A stretch of 64,000 nucleotides of DNA from Chloroflexota bacterium. Lineage in GTDB: Bacteria; Chloroflexota; Anaerolineae; Anaerolineales; Villigracilaceae. The position numbers were made by a program, and so were the translations under genes. Position 1 is the stretch's first letter. Every line of letters starts with the position of its first letter. This document shows positions 27,877-36,408 of this stretch, one piece after another. The notes beneath the pieces are model-generated. The model worked only from the letters and a program-made list of their open reading frames with translations. It did no database searches and was not told the origin of the DNA. Where the stretch lies: positions 62,001 to 126,000 of the forward strand of contig JACRLC010000091.1 of NCBI GenBank assembly GCA_016235425.1, given 5' to 3'.

Positions 27877-28899
27877 ATGTACATTTGCGCATTGACGAGT
27901 GTTCCAGACAAGGATGATATTCCATACGATCCATCACCTTACATGAAAGGATACAGGTGGAAACACCATCTTGTTGAACCGGAAAACGTTGAAAAACAAA
28001 TCCGCGATTTAATGAATGACGGGGTTGAAGTATTTATCAATTTATGTGACGGCACACCCGACGATCCGCTGTCAGGGATCAGCCTGGTACACGCCATGGA
28101 AAAACTTGGCGCCGCATTCACAGGCGCAGATTCTAAATTTTTCGATCCAACGCGCGATGAAATGAAGAATGCCGCAAAGCGCGTCTCTGTCCCCACACCG
28201 AACTGGATGTTCGTGAACCGGGTCGAAGATGCAGAGAAGGTGGTGAAACGCCTGCGATTCCCCATGCTTGTCAAACCGCCGCATGGATATGCAAGCGTCG
28301 GCATTCGCCGCGATTCACGCGTCGAAAACATTGACCGGCTCAAGAGCCAGATGGAAGCGGCGATCAATGAGTTTGGCCGCGCGCTGATCGAGGAGTTCAT
28401 CGAAGGCCGTGAATTTACCTGTCTCATCGCCGAAGATCCGGATGCTCCCGGGCAACCCATCACATTCAAGCCGGTCGAGTTCATTTTCCCGGATGGCGAA
28501 TCATTCAAACATTACAACATGAAATGGGTGGAATACGAGAGGATGTCTGTTGCGCCGGTCGACGATGCGCGGATTGAGAAAACTCTGCGTGAACAGACCA
28601 CACGCTTGTTCAAGGAACTCGGCGGCAATGGATATGCGCGTTGCGATTACCGCATGGATGCAAACGGAACGATCTATATGCTGGAGATCAATCCCAACTG
28701 CGGTATCTTCTACCCGCCCACCGAACCCGGTTCGGCGGATTTCTCCCTGTTGAACGATCCCAAATATAACCATGCCAAATTCATGAAGATGATCATCCAC
28801 TCCGGGCAAAAGCGGCAGGCTCGCATGGCTGTTGAGAAACTGCTCAAACGCCAGCCGCGTAAACGAACGGTTGAAGTCGAGCAGATGGCGTATTCATAA
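27877..28899 (+). CDS. ATP-grasp protein, D-alanine-D-alanine ligase-like
   Basis: A 340-residue protein. The ATP-grasp fold is seen in VSVPTPNWMFVNRVEDAEKV (about residue 108), FPMLVKPPHGYASVGI (ATP-binding Lys and glycine loop, about 129), RALIEEFIEGREFTCLI (about 168), YARCDYRMDANGTIYMLEINPNCG (about 250-275; metal-binding Asp, Glu and Asn). It resembles D-Ala-D-Ala ligases, but the N-terminal domain is different and a true Ddl is encoded at 43657, so another carboxylate-amine ligation is likely. The substrate is unknown. The basic C-terminus (KRQARMAVEKLLKRQPRKR) is unusual. It lies alone between two terminators. Confidence 0.8.
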   Translation: MYICALTSVPDKDDIPYDPSPYMKGYRWKHHLVEPENVEKQIRDLMNDGVEVFINLCDGTPDDPLSGISLVHAMEKLGAAFTGADSKFFDPTRDEMKNAAKRVSVPTPNWMFVNRVEDAEKVVKRLRFPMLVKPPHGYASVGIRRDSRVENIDRLKSQMEAAINEFGRALIEEFIEGREFTCLIAEDPDAPGQPITFKPVEFIFPDGESFKHYNMKWVEYERMSVAPVDDARIEKTLREQTTRLFKELGGNGYARCDYRMDANGTIYMLEINPNCGIFYPPTEPGSADFSLLNDPKYNHAKFMKMIIHSGQKRQARMAVEKLLKRQPRKRTVEVEQMAYS

Positions 28900-28917
28900 T
28901 CGAATCACAAACGTCTT

Positions 28918-28951
28918 CAAGGGACACGGAAATCGTGTCCCTTGTTTTTTT
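28918..28951 (+). terminator. Rho-independent terminator
   Basis: Stem caagggacacg (28918-28928) with cgtgtcccttg (28934-28944), loop gaaat, followed by seven T. It separates the ATP-grasp gene from the convergent methyltransferase gene. Confidence 0.9.
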
Positions 28952-29870
28952 AATTGCATTCCCAGCGCGCATACACCGCCTGTGACAACAACCTCCCCGC
29001 GCTTTGCTCTCTTGTTACCAATTCACCGCTGTCAATTGTCCCCCTAAAACCTTTCATCATTTCGTCCATTGCCTGCGCTACATGGATCGCAGACGCGCGC
29101 ACTGCATAGACCGTGACCGCCACAAACAACGGGTTATCGCTCAAACATTCGCGGCACATCTCCAGCAAATTTGGCAGGGACTTATACACTTCCCAGACTT
29201 CTCCTTTTGGTCCGCGTCCGAACTTCGGCGGATCAAGAATGATCCCATCATATTTCACCCCACGCCTTGACTCGCGTTGCACGTACTTGAGCGCGTCCTC
29301 CACAATCCAGCGGATGGGTCTATCGCTCAAACCGGATAATTCCTGATTCTTGCGCGCCCAATTCACAGACTTCTTCGACGCGTCCACGTGAGTCACTTTT
29401 GCGCCCGCGGCCGCGGCGGCCAATGTCGCCAACCCTGTATAGCCAAATAGGTTGAGAACATTCACGGGACGATTCGCTTTTTGAACGAGACCAGCCACAA
29501 AGTCCCAGTGAGAGGCGACTTCGGGAAAGACTCCGAGATGGCGGCCAGGGGTTGTCATCACGTTGAAGCGCAACTCCCCTCTCCATGAGAGAAAGGGAGA
29601 TGATGTGAGGGTGAGCGGGTAGGTCATCTCCCATTTTTCAGGAATCTTCTTTTTGATAATCCAGTGTCCACCGCTTTCTTCGGCAGTGGGTTGAAAGACT
29701 GCATGGGCATTCTTCCACTCTGATTCAGGCAATGCGCGCTTCCACATCGCCTGCGACTCGGGGCGCTCAAAAACATACTTGCCGAAGCGTTCGAGTTTCA
29801 ATCCATCGCCGCTATCGAGCAGGGCATAGTCTTTCCAGCTGGGGGATTCGAGGAGGGTAAATTGAGTCAT
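28950..29870 (-). CDS. Class I SAM-dependent methyltransferase (RlmI-like catalytic domain, no PUA domain)
   Basis: A 306-residue protein. The SAM-binding core has VLNLFGYTGLATLAAAAAGA near residue 140 (motif I), THVDASKKSVNWARKNQ (acidic end of strand 2) and IILDPPKFGRGPKGE near 212 (DPPK catalytic motif). This motif set is typical of the COG1092 group of rRNA (cytosine) methyltransferases. The N-terminal PUA domain of RlmI is absent; a longer RlmI-type gene lies at 61440. Residues about 86-98 (LTLTSSPFLSWRGEL) look like an in-frame insertion derived from a palindromic repeat (29573-29614). The RNA target cannot be told. Confidence 0.82.
   Translation of the reverse strand: MTQFTLLESPSWKDYALLDSGDGLKLERFGKYVFERPESQAMWKRALPESEWKNAHAVFQPTAEESGGHWIIKKKIPEKWEMTYPLTLTSSPFLSWRGELRFNVMTTPGRHLGVFPEVASHWDFVAGLVQKANRPVNVLNLFGYTGLATLAAAAAGAKVTHVDASKKSVNWARKNQELSGLSDRPIRWIVEDALKYVQRESRRGVKYDGIILDPPKFGRGPKGEVWEVYKSLPNLLEMCRECLSDNPLFVAVTVYAVRASAIHVAQAMDEMMKGFRGTIDSGELVTREQSAGRLLSQAVYARWECN
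29573..29614. repeat. Half of a palindromic repeat element, in frame in the methyltransferase gene
   Basis: The plus strand reads ctcccctctccatgagagaa then agggagatgatgtgagggtg, the 3' half of the ccctctccc/gggagaggg...gatgaggg element found complete in murD at 36812-36884. It is read through in frame as part of LTLTSSPFLSWRGE. Confidence 0.55.
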
Positions 29871-30030
29871 TTGTTTTTTGCAATCAGCTTTTGCGACATT
29901 TTATAACGCAATACCGCCAGGATTCTCGTTTTTCCTTCGCGGCTCTGCGCCTTTGCCTCAAATCATTGCCCACGAAACACGCAAGATCCCCGCCTCTTAT
30001 CGAAAAGTAGGCGATAACCCAAAGTACTAC

Positions 30031-30085
30031 TTGCTTTTTGCCCACGAAATCTGTATAATGTGGGAAAAAGTGGTAGAAAGTGGTA
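30031..30085 (+). promoter_or_regulatory. dcw promoter and MraZ box
   Basis: TTGCTT (30031-30036), 17 bp, TATAAT (30054-30059). Directly behind are three direct hexamers, GTGGGA (30060), GTGGTA (30070) and GTGGTA (30080), spaced exactly 10 bp apart. Family knowledge: MraZ binds direct repeats of this type with about 10-bp period at its own promoter and usually represses the dcw operon. Confidence 0.88.
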
Positions 30086-30136
30086 AGAGCGCCGGACTTC
30101 CCGGCGTTCGACGCATTAAAAGGTAAACTAGCACAA

Positions 30137-30577
30137 ATGTTCTTGGGTCACTTCCAGCACAATCTTGATGACAAAGGCCGCCTGATGATACCGGCGCGCT
30201 TTCGCGAGTTGCTGGAAGGCGGCGCTTACATCACCCAGGGCTTCGACAAATGCCTGATGGTGATGACGGAGGCCTACTTCAAACAGGTCTACGAGCGCAT
30301 CGAGGCCATGAACCTCGCCGACCCCACCGCCCGTCTCCTGCGCCGACTCATCCTCTCGAACGCATATTCCGTTGAAGTGGACAAGGTCGGGCGCATCCTC
30401 GTCCCGCAAAACCTGCGGGCTTTCTTGCAAATCGAGGGCGAGGCCATCGTCGCGGGTCAGGGCGAGTATTTTGAAGTGTGGCGGCCTGCAGAATGGAACG
30501 AGCAAATGGCTCAATTGCAGAATACCGAAGCTAACAACCAGCGCTTCTCCGCGCTTGACCTTTCAAAGCAACCGTAG
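30137..30577 (+). CDS. mraZ: Transcriptional regulator MraZ
   Basis: A 146-residue AbrB-like protein with two SpoVT-AbrB-type halves: FLGHFQHNLDDKGRLMIPARFRELL at the N-terminus and SVEVDKVGRILVPQNLRAF in the second half, each with the DxKGR/DKVGR element. ATG at 30137 matches the family start; the open frame starting upstream runs through the MraZ box and is not used. It is the first gene of the division and cell-wall cluster and probably regulates the cluster through the box at 30060-30085. Confidence 0.95.
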   Translation: MFLGHFQHNLDDKGRLMIPARFRELLEGGAYITQGFDKCLMVMTEAYFKQVYERIEAMNLADPTARLLRRLILSNAYSVEVDKVGRILVPQNLRAFLQIEGEAIVAGQGEYFEVWRPAEWNEQMAQLQNTEANNQRFSALDLSKQP

Positions 30578-30630
30578 GGGCGACCGTAAAGGTCGCCCAT
30601 TCAGGGCAGGCGCAAGGCCAGCCCCTACAA
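30578..30630. repeat. Two-hairpin intergenic repeat between mraZ and rsmH
   Basis: ggggcgaccgtaaaggtcgc is followed by gggcaggcgcaaggccagcccc: two adjacent hairpins, gggcgacc/ggtcgccc and ggggc.gg/cc.gcccc type. A sibling lies at 42525-42578 between the 81-aa gene and murB. It fills almost the whole intergenic gap. Confidence 0.7.
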
Positions 30631-30631
30631 C

Positions 30632-31546
30632 ATGGCGCATCAACCTGTACTTTACAAAGAGATTATACACGCGTTGCAACCCCAACGCGGCGGCCGATAC
30701 GTTGATTGCACTTTGGGCGCGGGCGGACACGCTCGCGGCATCCTGGAGGCCTGTGCGCCAGACGGGCTCCTGCTCGGTCTCGATGTAGACCCGCAGGCGC
30801 TGGCGCTTGCTCGTGAGACCTTGGCTCCTTACGAGGGGCGCACTCGTCTCGTACAGGCCTCCTACACTACCCTCAGCGATCAGCTCAAAGCCGCCAATTG
30901 GGACGCGGTGGACGGAATCGTCCTTGACCTCGGGGCCTCATCCATGCAATTCGACTCCCCCTCCCGAGGTTTTTCCTTCCTCCATGAGGGCCCGCTCGAC
31001 ATGCGCTTCGGCCCTCACGCAACGCAAAGCGCGGCGGATTTGGTCAATACGCTGGATGAAAGAGAACTGGCTGACATCATCTTCCGCTACGGCGAAGACC
31101 GCGACTCCCGCAAGATTGCGCGTGCCATCGTCAACAACCGACCGCTTCACACGACCCGCGAGCTGGTCGCCGTTATCGAAAAAGTCTCTCCCCGGCGCGG
31201 TGACCGCCTCCATCCAGCCACACGGACATTTCAGGCCCTGCGCATCGCGGTGAATGAGGAACTGGCCGCAGTGGAGAAGGTCCTTCCCCAAGCGGTGGCA
31301 GGACTCAGGCCCGGAGGTAGATGCGCTGTCATCTCCTTCCACTCGCTGGAAGATCGAATCGTCAAAGACTATTTCAGAGAGCAGAGCAAAGACCTCGTCA
31401 ATCCGCCTTACGAAAAGATTTATGAAGTTGAACGCAGTGCAGCGTTGAAGCTGATTAGCAAAAAACCAATCGTGCCAACGGATGAAGAAATTAAAAATAA
31501 TCCGCGGGCGCGCAGTGCAAAACTTAGAGTTGTCGAGAAAGTGTGA
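30632..31546 (+). CDS. rsmH: 16S rRNA (cytosine(1402)-N(4))-methyltransferase RsmH
   Basis: A 304-residue protein (synonym MraW). It starts MAHQPVLYKEIIHALQP; motif I is YVDCTLGAGGHARGIL (about 24-40), then GLDVDPQAL, VDGIVLDLGASSMQFD near 95, GFSFLHEGPLDMR, and the C-terminal ISFHSLEDRIVKDYF near 240. Family knowledge: N4-methylation of C1402 in 16S rRNA. It stands in the conserved place after mraZ. The next gene is separated by a 146-bp TIR-bordered repeat that begins right after the stop. Confidence 0.96.
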   Translation: MAHQPVLYKEIIHALQPQRGGRYVDCTLGAGGHARGILEACAPDGLLLGLDVDPQALALARETLAPYEGRTRLVQASYTTLSDQLKAANWDAVDGIVLDLGASSMQFDSPSRGFSFLHEGPLDMRFGPHATQSAADLVNTLDERELADIIFRYGEDRDSRKIARAIVNNRPLHTTRELVAVIEKVSPRRGDRLHPATRTFQALRIAVNEELAAVEKVLPQAVAGLRPGGRCAVISFHSLEDRIVKDYFREQSKDLVNPPYEKIYEVERSAALKLISKKPIVPTDEEIKNNPRARSAKLRVVEKV

Positions 31547-31692
31547 TGTCGTTGCGAGGAGGACGCTCTTCCCGACGAAGCAACCCTCGGTTAAACGGAA
31601 GAGATTGCTCGATAAGATTTATCTGCTAAACCGGAGATTGCTTCGGCACACCGTCCTGCGTACGGTGCAGGGAAAAACGCCTCGCAATGACA
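31547..31692. repeat. Mini-element with terminal inverted repeats (copy 1)
   Basis: A 146-bp element: left end tgtcgttgcgag (31547-31558), right end ctcgcaatgaca (31681-31692), 11 of 12 bases in inverted match. Inside are cgaagcaaccctc and ggagattgcttcgg. Copies with the same ends lie at 40698-40867 and 43506-43647. It has no coding capacity and begins one base after the rsmH stop codon. No target duplication was recognised. Confidence 0.75.
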
Positions 31693-31711
31693 CGAACAAG
31701 AGTGAGAGAGA

Positions 31712-32191
31712 ATGAACCTGCAAAACGTCAACCTGAATCATTTCGTCCACGCATACAAGATTGCCCCCTGGCGCATCCAGCGACAGTGGATTGGCAGCGT
31801 TTTGCTCGCGGTTGTAACGCTTGCCATGATCGCCGCGTTGTACCTCGACGTGACCGCGCAGGCCGCGATTGCCGGGCGCGAAATTCAAGACCTCACCGCC
31901 GCGATTGCCGCCAGCGAACAGGCCAGCGCAGACTTGCAAACCCAGCTCGCCGCGTTGACCTCCGCCAGTGTGATGGAGCAACGCGCCGAGGCGCTTGGCT
32001 TCCGCCCGATGGAAACCGTCGAGGTGGAATATCTCATTGTCCCCGGCTACACGGCTCCCAAAGCTGAAATCCTGGCCGCCGCGCCACTGCCGCAGTTGAG
32101 CGCGCCGACCATTTCCCCCGAATACAACCAGTCGTTGTTGGATTGGCTGGATGAGACGCTTTCTTCATCCTCATCGGGGGGCCTGCAATGA
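31712..32191 (+). CDS. FtsL-like cell division protein (septum formation initiator type)
   Basis: A 159-residue bitopic protein in the position of ftsL between rsmH and ftsI. A short cytoplasmic N-terminus is followed by a membrane helix (about 27-50, WIGSVLLAVVTLAMIAALYL) and a heptad-rich coiled coil (about 52-95, QAAIAGREIQDLTAAIAASE and onward). The ARAEALGF-like motif of FtsL/DivIC proteins appears as QRAEALGFRPME. The C-terminus is Pro/Ser-rich. Family knowledge: bridges FtsQ/FtsB-like proteins and activates FtsWI. The stop overlaps the ftsI start by ATGA. Confidence 0.8.
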   Translation: MNLQNVNLNHFVHAYKIAPWRIQRQWIGSVLLAVVTLAMIAALYLDVTAQAAIAGREIQDLTAAIAASEQASADLQTQLAALTSASVMEQRAEALGFRPMETVEVEYLIVPGYTAPKAEILAAAPLPQLSAPTISPEYNQSLLDWLDETLSSSSSGGLQ

Positions 32192-33939
32192 GACAGCAGT
32201 ATGCCTGGCGCTCGAATACGCTGGGTGGTATTCTGGGGTTGATTGCGCTTGTCATCATCGTGCAGATCGTTCGCATTCAAAACAGCGAAGAAGCCGCCAT
32301 CTTTCGCCAGCGCGCGTTGAACTACGCCAGCGAACTCAGAACCTTTTATCCCGACCGCGGCGAAATCTACGACCGCAACGGTCACCTGCTGGCAGGCAAC
32401 ATAACCGTTTACGAAGTGGGCGTGGATTTGACCACCGTCAAGGACGCGAATGCCATTGCAATGACAGTGAGCGTGGAACTCGGCGTGGATTTTGCCGAGA
32501 CGCTTGCGTTGATCCAAAACCCGCCAGAGGGACTTTCCTATCTGGTCATCAAGGATTTTGTGGATGCCGAGAAAGCCGCTTCGCTCCAGCAACTAAAAGT
32601 CATGATGCAGGAACAGGCTGCCGACGGCGCGCTCGGAAGCCTGACCGGGCTTGAATTCAAGGCGCACCCGCAACGCAGTTATCCCGAAGGCGCGCTGGCT
32701 TCGAATGTGCTGGGTTTTGTCAACCGCGAGGGACGCGGCTACTTCGGCGTGGAAGAAAAATACGACACATTGCTGGCGGGCAATCCTGTGCACGTCATCG
32801 TACCCACCGACCCGAACAAAGCCGTGGACATTCCTCACGTCCCGGATGGCACAACGCTTGTCTTGACCATCAACCGCGACCTGCAAGCCGCAGTTGAAGG
32901 CATCCTCGACGACGCGCTGGATACCTACGGCGCGGACGGCGGTACAATCGTGGTGATGGACCCGCGCAACGGCGAAATCCTTGCAATGGCCGTCACTCCG
33001 CGCATGGATTTGAATCAGTTCTGGAATTACGGCGTCATCTACCAAAACGCCAGCGAGTTCAATCCCGCCATTTCCATGCCGTACGAACCCGGCTCCGTGA
33101 CCAAGATTCTCACCATGGCCGCCGCGCTCGACACCGGCACGGTTCAGCCCGGCACGCAATTCCTCGACACCGGCTCGATTCTCGTCGGCGGGATCAACAT
33201 CCGAAACTGGAACAGTGAAGCCTGGGGTATGCAGGATATGACCGGTTGTCTCCAACATTCGTTGAACGTCTGCCTGGCATGGGTTTCAACGCAAATGGGC
33301 GCGCAGAATTTCTACGGCTACATGGACAACTTCGGCTTCGGTCATCTCACAGGGGTGGATCTGGCCGGTGAAGCGGCCGGCAGGCTCAAGGTCCCGGGTG
33401 ATGCGGATTGGTATCCCGTTGACCTCGGCACAAATGCCTTCGGTCAAGGTGTGGCCGCCACGCCCATCCAAATCATGATGGCGGCGTCATCCATCGCCAA
33501 CAACGGGCGCATCGTCACGCCGCACGCGCTTCACGCAATGGTGCGCGACGGAAGGCAATACAGCGCGCCCGCACAATATGCCGGTTCGCCCATCTCCGAA
33601 CAAACCGCCGGCACGCTCAGCGCCATGCTTGCCGTCTCGCTTGAAAACGAATCGTCGCTTGCGCTCGTGCCGGGTTACCGCGTGGCGGGAAAAACCGGCA
33701 CCGCGCAAATCCCAACCGAAACCGGCTTCTACGACACCACCTCCACGAACGCGTCATTCATCGGCTGGGGGCCGGTGGATGAACCGCAGTTCATGATCTA
33801 CGTCTGGCTCGAAAAACCCTCGGCTTCCATCTGGGGTTCCGAAACGGCCGCCCCCGTTTTCTCCCAGGTAGCCGAAAAAACCGTCATCCTGATGGACATT
33901 CCTCCCGACGCCGTTCGACAGCAGATTGCCGTCAAATAA
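32188..33939 (+). CDS. ftsI: Peptidoglycan transpeptidase FtsI/PBP2-type (class B penicillin-binding protein)
   Basis: A 583-residue class B PBP. A membrane anchor at about 12-30 is followed by the dimerisation domain (FYPDRGEIYDRNGHLLAGN near 50) and the transpeptidase domain. Active-site motifs are EPGSVTK (Ser303, the SxxK element), SLN (Ser358) and KTGTAQ (Lys502). It makes septal peptide cross-links with FtsW, outside the membrane. The start overlaps the ftsL-like stop, and murF begins one base after its stop, so these genes are translationally coupled. Confidence 0.94.
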   Translation: MRQQYAWRSNTLGGILGLIALVIIVQIVRIQNSEEAAIFRQRALNYASELRTFYPDRGEIYDRNGHLLAGNITVYEVGVDLTTVKDANAIAMTVSVELGVDFAETLALIQNPPEGLSYLVIKDFVDAEKAASLQQLKVMMQEQAADGALGSLTGLEFKAHPQRSYPEGALASNVLGFVNREGRGYFGVEEKYDTLLAGNPVHVIVPTDPNKAVDIPHVPDGTTLVLTINRDLQAAVEGILDDALDTYGADGGTIVVMDPRNGEILAMAVTPRMDLNQFWNYGVIYQNASEFNPAISMPYEPGSVTKILTMAAALDTGTVQPGTQFLDTGSILVGGINIRNWNSEAWGMQDMTGCLQHSLNVCLAWVSTQMGAQNFYGYMDNFGFGHLTGVDLAGEAAGRLKVPGDADWYPVDLGTNAFGQGVAATPIQIMMAASSIANNGRIVTPHALHAMVRDGRQYSAPAQYAGSPISEQTAGTLSAMLAVSLENESSLALVPGYRVAGKTGTAQIPTETGFYDTTSTNASFIGWGPVDEPQFMIYVWLEKPSASIWGSETAAPVFSQVAEKTVILMDIPPDAVRQQIAVK

Positions 33940-33940
33940 C

Positions 33941-35356
33941 ATGCTCACACTTGCCGACGCGCTCGAAGCCCTGACCACGCTCCACATTCCAACCGCCGCC
34001 AGTGTCATCACTGAAGCGGCCATTGATTCACGCCAGGTCATCCCCGGCTCGCTGTTTGTAGCGATCCCCGGAAGCCGCGTGGATGGACACGACTTTATTC
34101 AAGAGGCATTCAGACGGGGGGCATCTTTTGCTTTAACGCAGAAGGACCTGCCCGCCTCTTTTCGGACCCTCGACCTGCGCGGCGGCTTATCAGCACTTCC
34201 TCCCCTCGACCTGACTCCTCCTCTCTGCCTGCGCGTCGACAACACCGTCTCCGCCCTTCAGCAGATCGCCCGCTTCTGGCGCCGCAAACTGGATTTGCGC
34301 GTGATCGGCATCACGGGCAGTGTGGGGAAATCGACCACAAAGGAACTGGTTGCCGAAGTTTTGGGCATGCGTTATCGCACTCTCAAAAATCCCGGCAACC
34401 TCAACAACGAAATCGGCCTGCCGCTCACGATTCTGAGACTCAGCTCCGGTTACGAACGCGCCGTGCTTGAAATGGGATTTTACGTCCCCGGCGAAATCCA
34501 ATTCCTGTGCGACATTGCCATGCCCCAGATCGGCGTTATCACCAACGTAGGCACAGTCCATGCCGAGCGCGCCGGTTCGCAGGAAGCGATTGCACGCGGC
34601 AAAACCGAACTCGTGCAGTACCTGCCCGAAGACGGCGCGGCTGTGTTAAACTTCGACGACCCCTGGGTTCGCAAGATGGAAGAGAAGACCAAAGCCCGCG
34701 TATTCTTCTACGGGCTTTCCCCCGAAGCGGACCTTTGGGCAGATCACATTGAAGGCCTCGGCCTCGAAGGCATCCGTTTCCGCCTGCACTACAACCACGA
34801 AACGTTACACGCCCGCATTCCCATGATCGGACGTCACTCCGTGCACACCGCCTTGCGCGCGGCCGCGGTGGGCCTGCTCGACGGGCTGACGTGGCAGGAA
34901 ATCTTCGAAGGCCTGCAACAGGGACATACGCAACTGCGACTCGTTGCAGTCCGCAGTGGGTCGGGCGCGTTGATCCTCGATGACACGTACAACGCCTCGC
35001 CCGAGTCCATGCTGGCCGCGCTGAACCTGCTCGATGAAATGGACGGGCGCAAGATCGCCGTGCTCGGCGACATGCTCGAACTCGGCCCCTACGAAAAGCA
35101 GGGACACGAAATGGTCGGCTTGCGCGCGGCACAGGTCGCGAAAATGTTGATCACGCTTGGGACACGCGGTCACATGATCGCAAACGCAGCGCGGCGCGCA
35201 GGCATGAAGCCTTCAAATATTTTGGAATTCGAGGAACCCGAACCGATCGTGAACTGGTTAAATCAAAATCTCTCTGCAAACGACGCGGTATTAATCAAAG
35301 GCTCGCACGGCCTGCGCATGGACCGCATCACTGCCGCGCTGGAGGTACGCTCATGA
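33941..35356 (+). CDS. murF: UDP-N-acetylmuramoyl-tripeptide-D-alanyl-D-alanine ligase
   Basis: A 471-residue Mur ligase. The start MLTLADALEALTTLHIP lies one base after the ftsI stop. The N-terminal UDP-binding part contains AAIDSRQVIPGSLFVAIPG; the central ATP loop is GITGSVGKSTTKELVAEVL near residue 127; LKNPGNLNNEIGLP follows, and ILDDTYNASPESMLAALN near 350 marks the C-terminal domain as MurF. It adds D-Ala-D-Ala to UDP-MurNAc-tripeptide in the cytoplasm. murE is missing from this cluster and must be elsewhere. ATGA overlap with mraY. Confidence 0.95.
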   Translation: MLTLADALEALTTLHIPTAASVITEAAIDSRQVIPGSLFVAIPGSRVDGHDFIQEAFRRGASFALTQKDLPASFRTLDLRGGLSALPPLDLTPPLCLRVDNTVSALQQIARFWRRKLDLRVIGITGSVGKSTTKELVAEVLGMRYRTLKNPGNLNNEIGLPLTILRLSSGYERAVLEMGFYVPGEIQFLCDIAMPQIGVITNVGTVHAERAGSQEAIARGKTELVQYLPEDGAAVLNFDDPWVRKMEEKTKARVFFYGLSPEADLWADHIEGLGLEGIRFRLHYNHETLHARIPMIGRHSVHTALRAAAVGLLDGLTWQEIFEGLQQGHTQLRLVAVRSGSGALILDDTYNASPESMLAALNLLDEMDGRKIAVLGDMLELGPYEKQGHEMVGLRAAQVAKMLITLGTRGHMIANAARRAGMKPSNILEFEEPEPIVNWLNQNLSANDAVLIKGSHGLRMDRITAALEVRS

Positions 35357-36357
35357 TAAGACAGACCGCGCTGGCGCTTGCTCTCGCCGGTTTATCTTTC
35401 ATGATGACGGTCATTTGGGGCGGGCCATTGCTTCGCATTCTGCGCCATTTCAAGATCGGCAAGATCATCCGCGTGGAAGAACCCGGCCATCACGGGATCA
35501 AAATGGGCACGCCAACGATGGGCGGCGTGATGTTCATCCTGCCGGTGTTATTGCTCAGCGGCCTGCTCAACGCCGCCGCTTTGATCGGCGCGGCGGTAAT
35601 AAGCGGTACTGGTCGTTCCATCCTCGTCCCGATGATCGTCATGGTTGGCTACGCCATCCTCGGCGCGGCGGACGACTGGGAGGGCATTCGCGGCAAGCGC
35701 AAAGGCGAAGGGATGCGCGCCCGCACGAAGTTCGCATTCCAGGTCGTCCTCGCCCTGGGCACTGCCTGGGTTTTGAAATACATACTCGACGTTCCCGATG
35801 CCTTCTTCCCCGGCCTGAACTTTGAAGTGGAACTCGGCTGGTGGTACGTGCCGATTGCCGCGTTCATCATCGTCAGCGAATCCAACGCCGTCAACTTCAC
35901 GGATGGACTCGACGGCCTCGCCGGTTTGATCTCCGCCACGGCCATCGCGGCTTTCGGCGGCATTGCCTTGATACAGGAACAGGTTTTCATCGCGCGCTTC
36001 TGCTTCACGCTCGTGGGCGCGCTCTTCGGCTTTTTATGGTTCAACGTCCACCCGGCGGAACTGTTCATGGGCGATACCGGCTCGCTCGCGCTCGGCGCGG
36101 TGCTTGCCACCGTCGCGTTGATGACCGGCCAGTGGCCGATGCTGCTCATCATCGGCATCATCCCTCTCAGCGAAATGTTGAGCGTTGTCATTCAAATCGG
36201 TTACTTCAAACTGACGAAGGGCAAGCGCTTCTTCAAAATGGCTCCCATTCACCTGCACTTTGAATTGCTCGGCTGGAGCGAAACGCAGGTCGTTCAACGC
36301 TTCTGGCTCATCGGTTTGATGGCGGCGCTCATAGGTATAGGATTATCGCAGGTGTAA
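35353..36357 (+). CDS. mraY: Phospho-N-acetylmuramoyl-pentapeptide transferase
   Basis: A 334-residue polytopic enzyme. Diagnostic motifs: EEPGHHGIKMGTPTMGGVMF near residue 40, GAADDWEGIRGKRKGEGM near 100, SNAVNFTDGLDGLAG near 178 (catalytic Asp), FMGDTGSLALGA near 240 and FKMAPIHLHFELLGWSETQV near 300. It makes lipid I from UDP-MurNAc-pentapeptide and undecaprenyl phosphate at the inner face of the membrane. It is coupled to murF by ATGA. A 51-bp gap with a hairpin separates it from murD. Confidence 0.96.
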   Translation: MIRQTALALALAGLSFMMTVIWGGPLLRILRHFKIGKIIRVEEPGHHGIKMGTPTMGGVMFILPVLLLSGLLNAAALIGAAVISGTGRSILVPMIVMVGYAILGAADDWEGIRGKRKGEGMRARTKFAFQVVLALGTAWVLKYILDVPDAFFPGLNFEVELGWWYVPIAAFIIVSESNAVNFTDGLDGLAGLISATAIAAFGGIALIQEQVFIARFCFTLVGALFGFLWFNVHPAELFMGDTGSLALGAVLATVALMTGQWPMLLIIGIIPLSEMLSVVIQIGYFKLTKGKRFFKMAPIHLHFELLGWSETQVVQRFWLIGLMAALIGIGLSQV

Positions 36358-36361
36358 CGAT

Positions 36362-36403
36362 CGTGTTGCGTATTCCGTTTACTACGCAACACGCAACACG
36401 AAA
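36362..36403. repeat. Hairpin between mraY and murD
   Basis: Perfect inverted repeat cgtgttgcgta (36362-36372) and tacgcaacacg (36383-36393), followed by a partial tandem copy caacacg. It fills nearly the whole gap. There is no T tract, so it looks like a repeat element, not a terminator. Confidence 0.6.
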
Positions 36404-36408
36404 CAACA

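Noticed and set aside
27877-28899. ATP-grasp protein as a second D-alanine-D-alanine ligase
   Set aside because: The N-terminal domain does not match Ddl (no GGxSxEHxVS motif) and the true ddl is in the dcw cluster, so only the fold is assigned.
30080-30136. In-frame GTG at 30080 as an earlier start of mraZ
   Set aside because: It lies within the third hexamer of the MraZ box, and the ATG at 30137 gives the exact family N-terminus.
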